From an uncultured Gelidibacter sp. (GTDB lineage Bacteria; Bacteroidota; Bacteroidia; Flavobacteriales; Flavobacteriaceae), in the NCBI RefSeq assembly GCF_947500795.1, contig NZ_CANMTE010000004.1, forward strand, positions 334,216 through 398,215: a stretch of 64,000 nt of DNA, in the 5' to 3' direction. Below the pieces are notes generated by a model. It made no database searches. It saw only the letters and a program-made list of their open reading frames with translations, and was not told the DNA's origin. This document shows positions 51,833 to 61,130 of this stretch, one piece after another. Each line of letters begins with the position of its first letter. The first letter of the stretch is position 1. Made by a program: the position numbers and the translations under genes.

Positions 51833-53292
51833 GAGTACATGAACAGGATTTCTGGAGCAAATGCCCAGAGTGTCATGGCAGTGGCAAGAAGACGGGACGG
51901 TTACGCAAGCAATTGCGACGCCAATACCAACTAGCGCTCGAACAGTTTGAGAAATCGAATGGCCAAGGGCCAGCTCCAGTCCGACCTAAATCGCCACAAA
52001 CCTTATGTAAAACCTGTAAGGGTTCAGGGTTAATTCCTTCTGCCCACCCTCCTATTCCTGAACATGATATTTATCCGCGCGTGGCTATTATTGGCGGCGG
52101 CATTGGAGGCGTAGCGTTGGCGGTTGCTTGTTTACACCGCGGCATTCCGTTTACACTTTATGAACGCGACAGCAGTTTCAATGCACGATCTCAAGGCTAT
52201 GGACTCACTTTACAACAAGCCAGCAAAGCGATTGAAGGTTTCGGGCTTTTTAGCTTAAAAGAAGGCGTTGTTTCGACGCGGCACGTGGTACATACGACAG
52301 ACGGAACTGTAGTGGGCGAATGGGGCATGCGCAAATGGCTGCAAGACGATTCCAACTCATCACCAAAGCGGACCAATGTCCATATTGCGAGACAATCGTT
52401 GCGCTTGGCCTTACTGGAGCAACTTGGCGGACCTGAGGCCGTGCACTGGAACCACCAGCTAATTGACTTCAATATAAGTGAAGTCGATGGGGTCACCTTA
52501 AATTTCAGTGTTGACGGGACGTTAAAAACCGCTAAAGCAGATCTTGTTGTGGGCGCCGACGGTATTAGGAGTGTGGTTAGAAACTTGCTGATTGGTGACG
52601 CGATTGCACCTTTACGATACCTGGATTGTATTGTCATTTTGGGAATTTGTCCATTATCTGGGCTGAAAGGCGTGGATAGTACCTTGTTGGATTCGGCTAC
52701 GGTATTCCAAACTGCGAATGGCAATGAGCGGATCTATATGATGCCTTACACTGCGGACAGCATCATGTGGCAATTGAGCTTTCCTATGACGGAGCAGGAC
52801 GCCAAATCACTAAGCGACAAAGGGCCAAAAGCACTCAAAGACGAAGCGGTAAGGAGAACCCAGTGGCACACTCCCATCCCGCAAATTGTGGCTGCAACTC
52901 AAGAGGCGCAGATTTCTGGATATCCAGTATATGACCGCGAATTACTCAACGCTGAATTGTTGGAAAAAGCAGGACCCATCACTTTAATTGGTGATGCGGC
53001 GCACCCCATGAGTCCTTTTAAAGGCCAAGGCGCAAATCAGGCGCTGTTAGATGCATTGGCATTGGCCAGAGGCATCTCAAAAGGCTGCAGTCCTTTTTCT
53101 CAATGGAAAGCAAAGGGCATTCGGCAAAGTGTCTTAGCAGATTTTGAATCTGAAATGTTAGCCCGAAGTGCTACTAAAGTAAAAGATTCCGCCGAAGCTG
53201 CACAATTTCTACATTCTGAGATTGTACTCCATGAAAGTGATGCACCGAGAGGACAATGCCTAAAGAAATCAAACGTCCAAAAAAAGGGATAA
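51823..53292 (+). CDS. FAD-dependent monooxygenase with N-terminal DnaJ-type zinc finger
   Basis: CPECHGSG...CKTCKGSG, then VAIIGGGIGGVALAVAC, DLVVGADGIRSVVR, LIGDAAHPMSPFKGQGANQALLDA. GTG start lies in the repeat. Confidence 0.88.
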   Translation: MKKGVHEQDFWSKCPECHGSGKKTGRLRKQLRRQYQLALEQFEKSNGQGPAPVRPKSPQTLCKTCKGSGLIPSAHPPIPEHDIYPRVAIIGGGIGGVALAVACLHRGIPFTLYERDSSFNARSQGYGLTLQQASKAIEGFGLFSLKEGVVSTRHVVHTTDGTVVGEWGMRKWLQDDSNSSPKRTNVHIARQSLRLALLEQLGGPEAVHWNHQLIDFNISEVDGVTLNFSVDGTLKTAKADLVVGADGIRSVVRNLLIGDAIAPLRYLDCIVILGICPLSGLKGVDSTLLDSATVFQTANGNERIYMMPYTADSIMWQLSFPMTEQDAKSLSDKGPKALKDEAVRRTQWHTPIPQIVAATQEAQISGYPVYDRELLNAELLEKAGPITLIGDAAHPMSPFKGQGANQALLDALALARGISKGCSPFSQWKAKGIRQSVLADFESEMLARSATKVKDSAEAAQFLHSEIVLHESDAPRGQCLKKSNVQKKG

Positions 53293-53435
53293 CAACTTCG
53301 TATTGCAACAGCACTTAGTGGCGCGTATCAAAAATAAAATATGTAGGTTTTGCTCTTCAGAACCCCAAAAGTTCAGTATTTTTAGTACCTAAAGTCACCA
53401 AAAACAGAGCACTAACACATACCGCATATCACACT

Positions 53436-55181
53436 ATGGGCAAACCAACCTTAATTAAAAACGGCTTATTTTTCTCAGGAGACCAAAATGAAAAAGCAAC
53501 GGTAAAAGACATTCTCATTCTTGAAAATGGTCGCATAGGGGACATTGGCACTTTGGAGGCTGATGCGGATGTAGAGGTCATTGATGCTGAAGGAAAGTGG
53601 GTTGTTCCCGGTTTTATTGATTCGCACACCCATTATGATGCTGAACTCATTGCCTCTCCCGGACTTAAGGAATCTGCTCGGCATGGGGTTACTTCCGTCA
53701 TTCTTGGCAGCTGTTCTGTCTCCGCTATATTCAATTCGCCTGAAGATGTTTCGGACTCATTTACGAGAGTTGAAGCCATTCCGAGAGATGTTATGTTGCC
53801 TTTATTGGAGCGTGTTAAAACTTGGCATACTGCCAAAGCGTGGAAAACCTATGTCAACAATCTGCCATTAGGCATCAACGTAGCCTCATTTGTTGGCCAT
53901 TCCGATTTACGAATGAAAGCCATGGGCATTGACCGTTCTTTAAAAGCTAATGAAACGGCTACTAAAGCAGAGCAGGAGGCCATGTATAACATGCTTAGCG
54001 ATGCGTTAGATGAAGGTTTCATCGGCTTGTCAACCATGGACAATCCGTGGGATAAAATGGATGGCGACAGGTATTGGTCGCATAAAACTCCTTCCTTTTA
54101 TTCCTCTTGGAAAGAGCGCAAGAACCTTATAGCATTACTACGTACAAGAGATGCAATTTTGCAAGGCGCACCAAATCTTGTAACGCGTGTTAATGCGCTC
54201 AACTACATGTTGGCAAGCTCAGGACTCTTTAGAAAACCACTTAAAACCACTATGATTGCCATGATGGATTTAATTGGCGACCGTTATATTTTACCATTAA
54301 TTTCCACTGGAAGCAAGGTTATAAATACGCTGGCGAATGCAAATTTCAGAATGCAGTCCCCTCCTATTCCATTCACCGTGTATTATGATGGTGTTGATTC
54401 TGTAATGTTTGAAGAATTCCCAAGTGGCGAAGCTATGAGACATCTCGCCAAGAAATTGGACGAACGCAATGATTTGATAAAAGACCCGGAGTTTAGAGCA
54501 TCATTCAAAAAAGAAATAAAGAAAAAATTCGCACCTAAGGTGTGGCATAAAGATTTAAGCAAAGCCGTTATTCTGGAGTCGCCCGATGAACGCATGATAG
54601 GCAACAACTTTTATGATCTTGCGGAAGCGCATGAGCAGCACCCAGTGGACTACTTTTTGGACAGCATAATTCAATATGATAAAAAGATCAGATGGACCAC
54701 AACTATTGCCAATGACAGGCTTGAAAAATATGACATGCTCTACAATCATCGACATAATCTCATTAGTTTTTCAGATGCCGGCGCACATTTAAATAATATG
54801 GCGTTTTACAATTTCCCTTTAAAAATGATGAAAATCGTTCAAGAATCCATCGCTAAAGGGAAACCAATTATGACTATGGAGAAGTGCATTTGGCGATTAA
54901 CAAAAGAACAAGGCGATTGGTTTGGATTGGATTGTGGCCATCTTGCAGTAGGTAAGATAGCAGATTTGGTAATTATTGATCCTGAAAAATTTGATGCTGT
55001 TACGGAAACTGTAACCCTCGGACAGATTGAAGAATTTGACAATTACAAGAGGCTTGTCAACAGAAACGAAGGCACTGTGTCTCGGGTTATGGTAGGTGGA
55101 AAAACTATTTTTGAGAATGACAATTTTGTGCCCGACTATGGCACCACCACCAAATACGGACGGTTTTTAGAGAAAATTTAA
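53436..55181 (+). CDS. Amidohydrolase (N-acyl-D-amino-acid deacylase-like)
   Basis: VPGFIDSHTHYDAE, GVTSVILGSCSVS, SFSDAGAHLNN. Confidence 0.9.
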   Translation: MGKPTLIKNGLFFSGDQNEKATVKDILILENGRIGDIGTLEADADVEVIDAEGKWVVPGFIDSHTHYDAELIASPGLKESARHGVTSVILGSCSVSAIFNSPEDVSDSFTRVEAIPRDVMLPLLERVKTWHTAKAWKTYVNNLPLGINVASFVGHSDLRMKAMGIDRSLKANETATKAEQEAMYNMLSDALDEGFIGLSTMDNPWDKMDGDRYWSHKTPSFYSSWKERKNLIALLRTRDAILQGAPNLVTRVNALNYMLASSGLFRKPLKTTMIAMMDLIGDRYILPLISTGSKVINTLANANFRMQSPPIPFTVYYDGVDSVMFEEFPSGEAMRHLAKKLDERNDLIKDPEFRASFKKEIKKKFAPKVWHKDLSKAVILESPDERMIGNNFYDLAEAHEQHPVDYFLDSIIQYDKKIRWTTTIANDRLEKYDMLYNHRHNLISFSDAGAHLNNMAFYNFPLKMMKIVQESIAKGKPIMTMEKCIWRLTKEQGDWFGLDCGHLAVGKIADLVIIDPEKFDAVTETVTLGQIEEFDNYKRLVNRNEGTVSRVMVGGKTIFENDNFVPDYGTTTKYGRFLEKI

Positions 55182-55360
55182 ATGGCATACCTCTCCGGCA
55201 ATCCCATCAAAAACTAACTGGAAATTGACCTTGGAAAGCAAACATGATAAAGCGCTTCCAATGTCATCATCAAAATTGAACCACAACAGGACGCCAACGC
55301 ACCTATTACATAGATTCTAAGAATTTAAAAGGATATAAGCACTGTAAAGGCTATATACTA

Positions 55361-55747
55361 TTAACCACTCGTTTTTTCAATCATATGATTGATGACTTGA
55401 GTATGTTCGTGCTGCGGGCTGAACATCACTATTTCAGCATCTTCATTGACCTTTACATTATGACCGGGAGGCCAGTAAAAAAGCTCGTTTGCGTGTACAG
55501 TTTCTTGTTTTCCGGACACATCCGTTGTGGTAATGCTTCCGCTTGTGAGAAATCCCCAATGCGGGCATTGGCACGAATTACCTTTTAAGCCAATAAACAA
55601 GGGTGTTGTATCAACGCCGGCAGAAAGGCTAAAATATTCTGCGCTAATTTTTCCTAATCCGGTAGCATCTCCAAAATCAGTCTGTTGACGGAGAATAGCA
55701 CCAGGAATCTGCATTTTGACTTGAATGTCGTCTTTTGCGATTTTCAT
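55361..55747 (-). CDS. Cupin-like hypothetical protein
   Basis: FYWPPGHNVKVNEDAEIVMFSP-type beta-rich sequence. Confidence 0.55.
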   Translation of the reverse strand: MKIAKDDIQVKMQIPGAILRQQTDFGDATGLGKISAEYFSLSAGVDTTPLFIGLKGNSCQCPHWGFLTSGSITTTDVSGKQETVHANELFYWPPGHNVKVNEDAEIVMFSPQHEHTQVINHMIEKTSG

Positions 55748-56167
55748 GAGTGTTGTTTTTAGATGATATGAATAATATTATCCATATAAGAATGTTTTAA
55801 TCCCTGCTCAATCAGACAAAAAACAATTCCAACGAAACAACAACTATAAAATTTCTCATCACTAAATTAACCTAATTACACTCATTATCAAAGCATTGAA
55901 CTGTTAAATAAGATGACATCACAATTCATTTGTTCGCTGAATTCCGAAGCACAACGCATTTCAAAAATTCCAAAATCCATCTGAGGCCACAGCATTTCCG
56001 TCGCTTAATAATCGCCAACCATAATCGCTTACAAGCATTAAAAATCCAATAAAAAGAGACGATTCTAAAATAAATATACTTCACATTAGAAGCATAAAAA
56101 ATTTACAGGGCATATAAATTAAAATGCAAAACCCAATTATCCTATCTTTGTCCAACTAAATACTAAG

Positions 56168-57130
56168 ATGGCCTCTACTCTACTTTCATCACCTTTACAA
56201 GGATTTACAGATTTCAGATTTCGTAATGCCTTCCATCATTACTTTGGCGGGATTGACACCTACTATGCACCATACATTAGGCTGAATGGGAAGTTAAAGA
56301 TTAAGCAATCTTATGAAAATGACTTATTACCTGAAAACAACACCACTTTAGAGGTCATTCCGCAGGTGATAACCAATGACGCTGAAGAGTTTTTATTTGT
56401 TGCCAAATACGTGCAAAGTTTAGGTTATAAAGAGTTGAATTGGAATTTAGGCTGCCCGTATCCTATGGTTACAAAATCAGGAATGGGTTCAGGTTTAATT
56501 TGCAATCCCACAAGAATTGATGAGGTATTACATAGGGCACACACCGAAACTGATATTTTGGTATCGATGAAAATGCGGATGGGTTATGACAATCCTGAAG
56601 AAATTTTAGATGCATTTCCTATTTTAGATCAATATCCGCTTAAAAACATTGCAATTCACGCCAGAATTGGAAAGCAACTTTACAAAGGGCCGGTCAATTT
56701 AGAGGCTTTTGAAAAGTGCATCAGCAGCACCAAACACAAGCTGTATTATAATGGCGATATTACGAGTGTTTCGGCCTATAAAGCCATTGCAGAACGCTTT
56801 CCGGAGATTGATCATTTTATGATTGGCCGCGGATTGATTGCCGATCCGTTTTTGCCGAGCATGATAAAAAATGACACGACCGAATATCCCGAAAATAGAT
56901 GGGCTATTTTTTCAGAATTCCATGACACTATTTACCAGCAATATGACGCTTATTTGTCAGGACCTACGCCTATAAAAATGAAGATGTTAGGTTTTTGGGA
57001 GTTCTTTTCGCAATCTACTTCCAATCCGCAAAAAACTTTTAAAGCCATAAAAAAAGCGGTAAACCCTGTAAAATACAGACAGGCGGTGGATCAGATCATA
57101 AAAGCAGAAATGAAAATTAAAAGGTCTTAG
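56168..57130 (+). CDS. tRNA-dihydrouridine synthase family protein
   Basis: SPLQGFTDFRFR, NWNLGCPYPMVTKSGMGSGL, VSMKMRMGYDNPEE, HARIGKQLYKGPVNLEAF, YNGDITS. Confidence 0.92.
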   Translation: MASTLLSSPLQGFTDFRFRNAFHHYFGGIDTYYAPYIRLNGKLKIKQSYENDLLPENNTTLEVIPQVITNDAEEFLFVAKYVQSLGYKELNWNLGCPYPMVTKSGMGSGLICNPTRIDEVLHRAHTETDILVSMKMRMGYDNPEEILDAFPILDQYPLKNIAIHARIGKQLYKGPVNLEAFEKCISSTKHKLYYNGDITSVSAYKAIAERFPEIDHFMIGRGLIADPFLPSMIKNDTTEYPENRWAIFSEFHDTIYQQYDAYLSGPTPIKMKMLGFWEFFSQSTSNPQKTFKAIKKAVNPVKYRQAVDQIIKAEMKIKRS

Positions 57131-57194
57131 CAACGCTCTTGATATTTGTTTATAAAACGAGCAAACCTATGTTCAATAGCGCGTCTGAACGCCC

Positions 57195-58286
57195 TTATAA
57201 ATAACTTTTCCCATAGCCATCCAAATCATCTAAAGGACTTTTAACCTGATTTATTTGTTTTTGGGTGACATGCGTATAAATCATGGTGGTTTTAATGTTG
57301 TGATGCCCCAATAAATCTTGAATTATTCTAATATCTGTACCTGTTTGCAGCAGATGAGATGCATAGCTATGTCGCAAACCATGTATTCCTATTGATTTAT
57401 TAATCCGAGCTTTTTGCATGGCATTCCTAAAAACACTTTGCACACTCCCTTTGGAATATTGTCCGCCATACTGACCTTCCAACAAATATTCTTTTGGCTT
57501 AAACTCATAATAATACGCCCTTAGCAACGGCACCACGGAAGTTGGCAGTGGGACATACCTGTCTTTTTTCCCTTTTCCTGCCGCGATGAGCACAATTTTA
57601 TCTTTAGAATTGATGTGCGCTAATTTTAGATTCACCACTTCACTTACCCGCAATCCCATACCATAACACAGTTGCAATGCCAAAAGATGCTTGGCGTTAG
57701 TCACCTGACGGAACAGTCTTTTTATTTCTTGTTGTGTGAGTAATTTTGGCAATGTTGACGGTTTTTTAGGACGTGGAATGTCAAAAAACATTTTGTTGTG
57801 GTGAAGCACCTGCTCAAAATAAAATTTAATGGCATTGATCTTACCATTAAGTTTTCGCTCCTTCATTTTCTCATTCTTTAGGCAGTAAAGGAAATACGCC
57901 TTAAGCCTTTCCGGCGTTAGTTTGTCGACTGGATACTCTCTAATTAAGAGCAGCAAATGTTTTAATTCAGCACAATACACACGGACGGTGTTCTGGCTAT
58001 AGGCTTTAAGTTGTAATTGGTTTATGAAATCTGACATTGCCTTTTGGTTGACAGGATGGATATCTTGCAACCATTTATTTTCAATGTCTTCTTGGGGCAT
58101 TTGCAATGCCGTTCTAACAGCGGGAAGATCGGGCATGTACCAGGATTTATAGGTTGGATTCCATCGGGCAGAAGGCAATTTCTTTTTCAAATCGTTTATG
58201 AGTGCGTGCTCGTACGGAAACTTGATCCAAATGACTTGTTTATTATGGAGTATTCCTGATTGAAAGTTGCATTTGTCTAAGTTCAT
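57195..58286 (-). CDS. Tyrosine recombinase, putative integron integrase (IntI-like, divergent from the cassette array)
   Basis: Catalytic R-H-R-H-Y: GMGLRVSEVVNL, IHGLRHSYASHLLQTG, LLGHHNIKTTMIYTHV; C-terminal VKSPLDDL resembling the IntI RSPLD tail; divergent from the attC-flanked cassettes. Confidence 0.85.
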   Translation of the reverse strand: MNLDKCNFQSGILHNKQVIWIKFPYEHALINDLKKKLPSARWNPTYKSWYMPDLPAVRTALQMPQEDIENKWLQDIHPVNQKAMSDFINQLQLKAYSQNTVRVYCAELKHLLLLIREYPVDKLTPERLKAYFLYCLKNEKMKERKLNGKINAIKFYFEQVLHHNKMFFDIPRPKKPSTLPKLLTQQEIKRLFRQVTNAKHLLALQLCYGMGLRVSEVVNLKLAHINSKDKIVLIAAGKGKKDRYVPLPTSVVPLLRAYYYEFKPKEYLLEGQYGGQYSKGSVQSVFRNAMQKARINKSIGIHGLRHSYASHLLQTGTDIRIIQDLLGHHNIKTTMIYTHVTQKQINQVKSPLDDLDGYGKSYL

Positions 58287-58452
58287 AGCACCTTGTTATA
58301 AGGTATATCACAACAAAACAACATTAGGATATACATCCTAAAGATATACAAAATAAGCAACACCAAAACCAATTAACCCATTGATTTTCAAGGAACAGCA
58401 TAAGACTACACTATTTTGACAATTTGTAGAAGATATTTAATATATTTGAGTG
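58287..58452 (+). promoter_or_regulatory. Putative attI region with promoter reading into the cassette array
   Basis: Between integrase start and first GTT core; TTTG (58415-58418)-N22-TATATTTG (58441-58448) fits the Bacteroidota TTTG/TAnnTTTG promoter; inverted repeat TAGGAT-ATAC-ATCCTA at 58325-58340. Confidence 0.6.
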
Positions 58453-59420
58453 TTGTAAGTAATGCCGAAAAACCCAGAAACCAAGTGAATAAAACAATAT
58501 TTGAAATTACCAAAATGGATTGTCCTTCAGAGGAAAATCTTATCCGAATGAAATTGGACGGAATTTCAAGCATTGCGAATTTGGACTTTGATATTCCGAA
58601 TCGAAAATTGACCGTTTTTCACAGCGGAGAAATTGACCAAATCGAAAAGTCCGTTATCGAATTGAATTTAGGTGGAAAAAAAATCTCAACGGAACAAACC
58701 GACCAAACGGAATTTAAAGAAAACGAAAATCAGAAAAAACTACTTTGGTCTGTACTTGCCATAAATTTTGCTTTTTTCATTATTGAAATGACAACAGGAA
58801 TTATCTCAAAATCTATGGGACTTGTTGCCGATAGTTTAGATATGCTTGCGGACAGTTTTGTGTACGGAATTAGTTTGTTTGCGGTTGGCGGAACAGTAAT
58901 AAAGAAAAAACGGATTGCCAAACTTGCTGGATATTTTCAAATAATACTTGCGATTATTGGATTTGTAGAAGTCTTGAGAAGATTTTTCGGAAACGAGAAA
59001 CTTCCCGATTTTTCAACAATGATTATAGTTTCGATTTTTGCACTTATTGCAAACGGAATTTGTCTTTATATTTTGCAAAAGTCAAAGAGCAAAGAAGAAG
59101 CACATATGAAAGCGAGTATGATTTTCACTTCGAATGACGTGATTATCAATTTGGGAGTAATTATTGCAGGAATTTTAGTGCATTATTTGAGTTCTAATAA
59201 ACCTGATTTGATTATCGGAACAATTGTTTTTGCATTGGTAATTCAAGGAGCATTTCGGATTTTGAAATTAAGTAAGTGAACTAAAAAAGCACTACTTACA
59301 ACAACGTGTATAATTAATGGCTGGTTCTCGCCTACTTACGAAAATCCTCGCGGATTTTCTATTCGGTTTTTATTTGCTAAATTAGGTGCTTAAACACGCC
59401 ACTAATCATACACAAAACCG
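58453..59420 (+). mobile_element. Integron cassette 1 (968 bp, cation transporter)
   Basis: Starts after G of GTTGTAAGTAATGC (58452-58465); its R'' GCACTACTTACAAC (59289-59302) is complementary at 13/14 positions. Confidence 0.85.
58485..59279 (+). CDS. CDF-type cation transporter with N-terminal HMA-like domain
   Basis: N-terminal FEITKMDCPSEENLIRMKLDG; TM region SKSMGLVADSLDMLADSFVYGISLFAVG. GTG at 58485 preferred because the listed start lies in the attI. Confidence 0.85.
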   Translation: MNKTIFEITKMDCPSEENLIRMKLDGISSIANLDFDIPNRKLTVFHSGEIDQIEKSVIELNLGGKKISTEQTDQTEFKENENQKKLLWSVLAINFAFFIIEMTTGIISKSMGLVADSLDMLADSFVYGISLFAVGGTVIKKKRIAKLAGYFQIILAIIGFVEVLRRFFGNEKLPDFSTMIIVSIFALIANGICLYILQKSKSKEEAHMKASMIFTSNDVIINLGVIIAGILVHYLSSNKPDLIIGTIVFALVIQGAFRILKLSK

Positions 59421-59429
59421 TTGTGGTGC
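59289..59429 (+). other. attC-like site 1
   Basis: R'' TTACAAC to R' GTTGTGG about 131 bp; arms GTGTATAATTAATGG (59306-59320) and CCACTAATCATACAC (59399-59413), 13/15 complementary. Confidence 0.85.
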
Positions 59430-60117
59430 ATTTGAGAAAAACCGAAATACTATGAAACTGAACTACATAATATCATTTTTAACGTTGATTTTAATCAATA
59501 GTAATTTATTTGGACAAGCGAAAAAATTTGACATAGAAAATGGAGAAATAAAACCTATAGTGCAATCCATAGACGGAATGAAAAGCGACTCGCTTTATAT
59601 CAAATCTAATGAATGGATTAATTACAATTTTAAAAAAGCAGATGCTGTAATTGGTAGTGCAATTGACAATAAAATGATAAGGTTTACTGGAATTAATCCA
59701 AGTTTTGCAAAAAGTTTCGGTTACACTTACGACCTCGAATTTACAGTCAGAATTAAATTTAAAGAAAACCGATATAAACTGACAATCGAAAATTTACGCT
59801 CTGGAAATAACGGAACATTTGCGAATTTTAATTTAGAAGATTATTATAAATCAAATGGACAACCAAGAAAAGCGTATAAAGACTTTGTTGTCGGAATTGA
59901 AAATACGTTGGACAATCTAAATTTATCAATCTATAATTATTTAACTGGAAAGACAGAAAAAAATGATGATTGGTAAAAAACAAAAAACGCACCACAACAC
60001 CGTATAAAAATAATTGCGGTTTAGTGCTTAATCAAAGGTCGTTGCGTGTTTGTAACGTCTGATTTTCCTTCGGAAAATCCTCGCATACAAACCCGCAACT
60101 ATTCTTATACATAAACG
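59421..60117 (+). mobile_element. Integron cassette 2 (697 bp)
   Basis: Start GTTGTGGTGC (59420-59429) perfectly complementary to its R'' GCACCACAAC (59989-59998). Confidence 0.88.
59452..59976 (+). CDS. Secreted hypothetical protein (cassette gene; DUF4468-like fold possible)
   Basis: ATG at 59452 giving signal peptide MKLNYIISFLTLILINSNLFGQA. Confidence 0.7.
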   Translation: MKLNYIISFLTLILINSNLFGQAKKFDIENGEIKPIVQSIDGMKSDSLYIKSNEWINYNFKKADAVIGSAIDNKMIRFTGINPSFAKSFGYTYDLEFTVRIKFKENRYKLTIENLRSGNNGTFANFNLEDYYKSNGQPRKAYKDFVVGIENTLDNLNLSIYNYLTGKTEKNDDW

Positions 60118-60125
60118 TTACCCAC
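59989..60125 (+). other. attC-like site 2
   Basis: R'' CCACAAC to R' GTTACCC about 132 bp; arms GTATAAAAATAATTGCGG (60002-60019) and CCGCAACTATTCTTATAC (60093-60110), 16/18 complementary. Confidence 0.88.
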
Positions 60126-60239
60126 AAGCTAAAAAAAGAGCAATACACCAAAAATGTTTCATTTTTCCATAACCATTTCCAGTAAAAGATTTTAAGTTCC
60201 TATCAAAACTTAAAAAAGGAATAGACTATTCAATTATTT

Positions 60240-60255
60240 ATCGTAATATTGCAAT
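60240..60255 (+). promoter_or_regulatory. Putative ArsR operator/promoter element ATCGTAATATTGCAAT
   Basis: Identical to 696-711 upstream of the other arsR. Confidence 0.6.
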
Positions 60256-60278
60256 TAAACAATGAAGGGATATAAAAA

Positions 60279-60587
60279 ATGTATACTGACCAACAAAAAG
60301 AAATCGCTCTATTCGCAAAAGTCTTCGGACATCCTGCTCGAGTAGCTATTTTACAACAATTATTTAGAATTGATGCTTGCTATTGCGGAGATTTATCCGA
60401 ACAAATTGGTCTTGCCCAACCTACTATATCACAACATTTAAAAGAATTAAAAACCTTAGGACTAATTAAAGGGACTGTTGAAGGTGTCAAAGTGTGCTAT
60501 TGTATTGACAATGAAAACTGGACTAAAATGAAAGTTTTAATGCATCAATTCTTAGATCAAGACATTCCTAAAACAGATTGTTGCTAA
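60279..60587 (+). CDS. arsR: ArsR/SmtB-family transcriptional regulator
   Basis: ACYCGDLSEQIGLAQPTISQHLKELKTLGLIKG; close paralog of 730-1062. Confidence 0.92.
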   Translation: MYTDQQKEIALFAKVFGHPARVAILQQLFRIDACYCGDLSEQIGLAQPTISQHLKELKTLGLIKGTVEGVKVCYCIDNENWTKMKVLMHQFLDQDIPKTDCC

Positions 60588-60639
60588 ATTTTTTAATTAA
60601 ATCAATCGTTAAATCGCAATAAACAAATAATATAAAGAT

Positions 60640-61107
60640 ATGAAGCTATCAGAGATTAAAAATAAATTAAATATACTAGATAAGATTGCTTTCCAGTTAC
60701 CGAACGGAGAATTAGTACCCAACCACTTTCACGTAACAGAAGTTGGAAAAATCACAAAACATTTTATTGACTGTGGAGGAACTGTGAGAAAGGAAGAAGT
60801 TGCAAACTTCCAACTTTGGAATGCAAATGACTATGACCACAGGTTGCATCCAGAAAAACTATTAAGCATTATTGAACTATCCGAACACATTCTAGGCACT
60901 GGAGATTTAGATATCGAGGTGGAATATCAAGGTAATACGATTGGGAAATTCGGACTTGACTTTGATGGTAAAAACTTTTTGTTGACCAATAAAAAAACCG
61001 ATTGTTTGGCAAAAGATAAATGTGGGATTCCTGAAGAAAAACCAAAAACAAAGCTATCTGAACTAAAAAATGAACCTTCTTGCTCGCCAGGCAGTGGCTG
61101 TTGCTAA
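60640..61107 (+). CDS. DUF6428-like arsenic-operon protein with Cys tail
   Basis: Between arsR and the LMW phosphatase-like gene; ends SCSPGSGCC. Confidence 0.7.
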   Translation: MKLSEIKNKLNILDKIAFQLPNGELVPNHFHVTEVGKITKHFIDCGGTVRKEEVANFQLWNANDYDHRLHPEKLLSIIELSEHILGTGDLDIEVEYQGNTIGKFGLDFDGKNFLLTNKKTDCLAKDKCGIPEEKPKTKLSELKNEPSCSPGSGCC

Positions 61108-61130
61108 AATAATAATTTAATATTAGGAAA

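Noticed and set aside
57195-58286. Integrase as evidence for a prophage or ICE
   Set aside because: No phage structural, relaxase or conjugation genes nearby; the attC-bounded cassettes explain it better as an integron integrase.
59289-60125. attC palindromes as rho-independent terminators or REP-type repeats
   Set aside because: Their ends match cassette starts hundreds to thousands of bp away, which terminators or REPs would not show.
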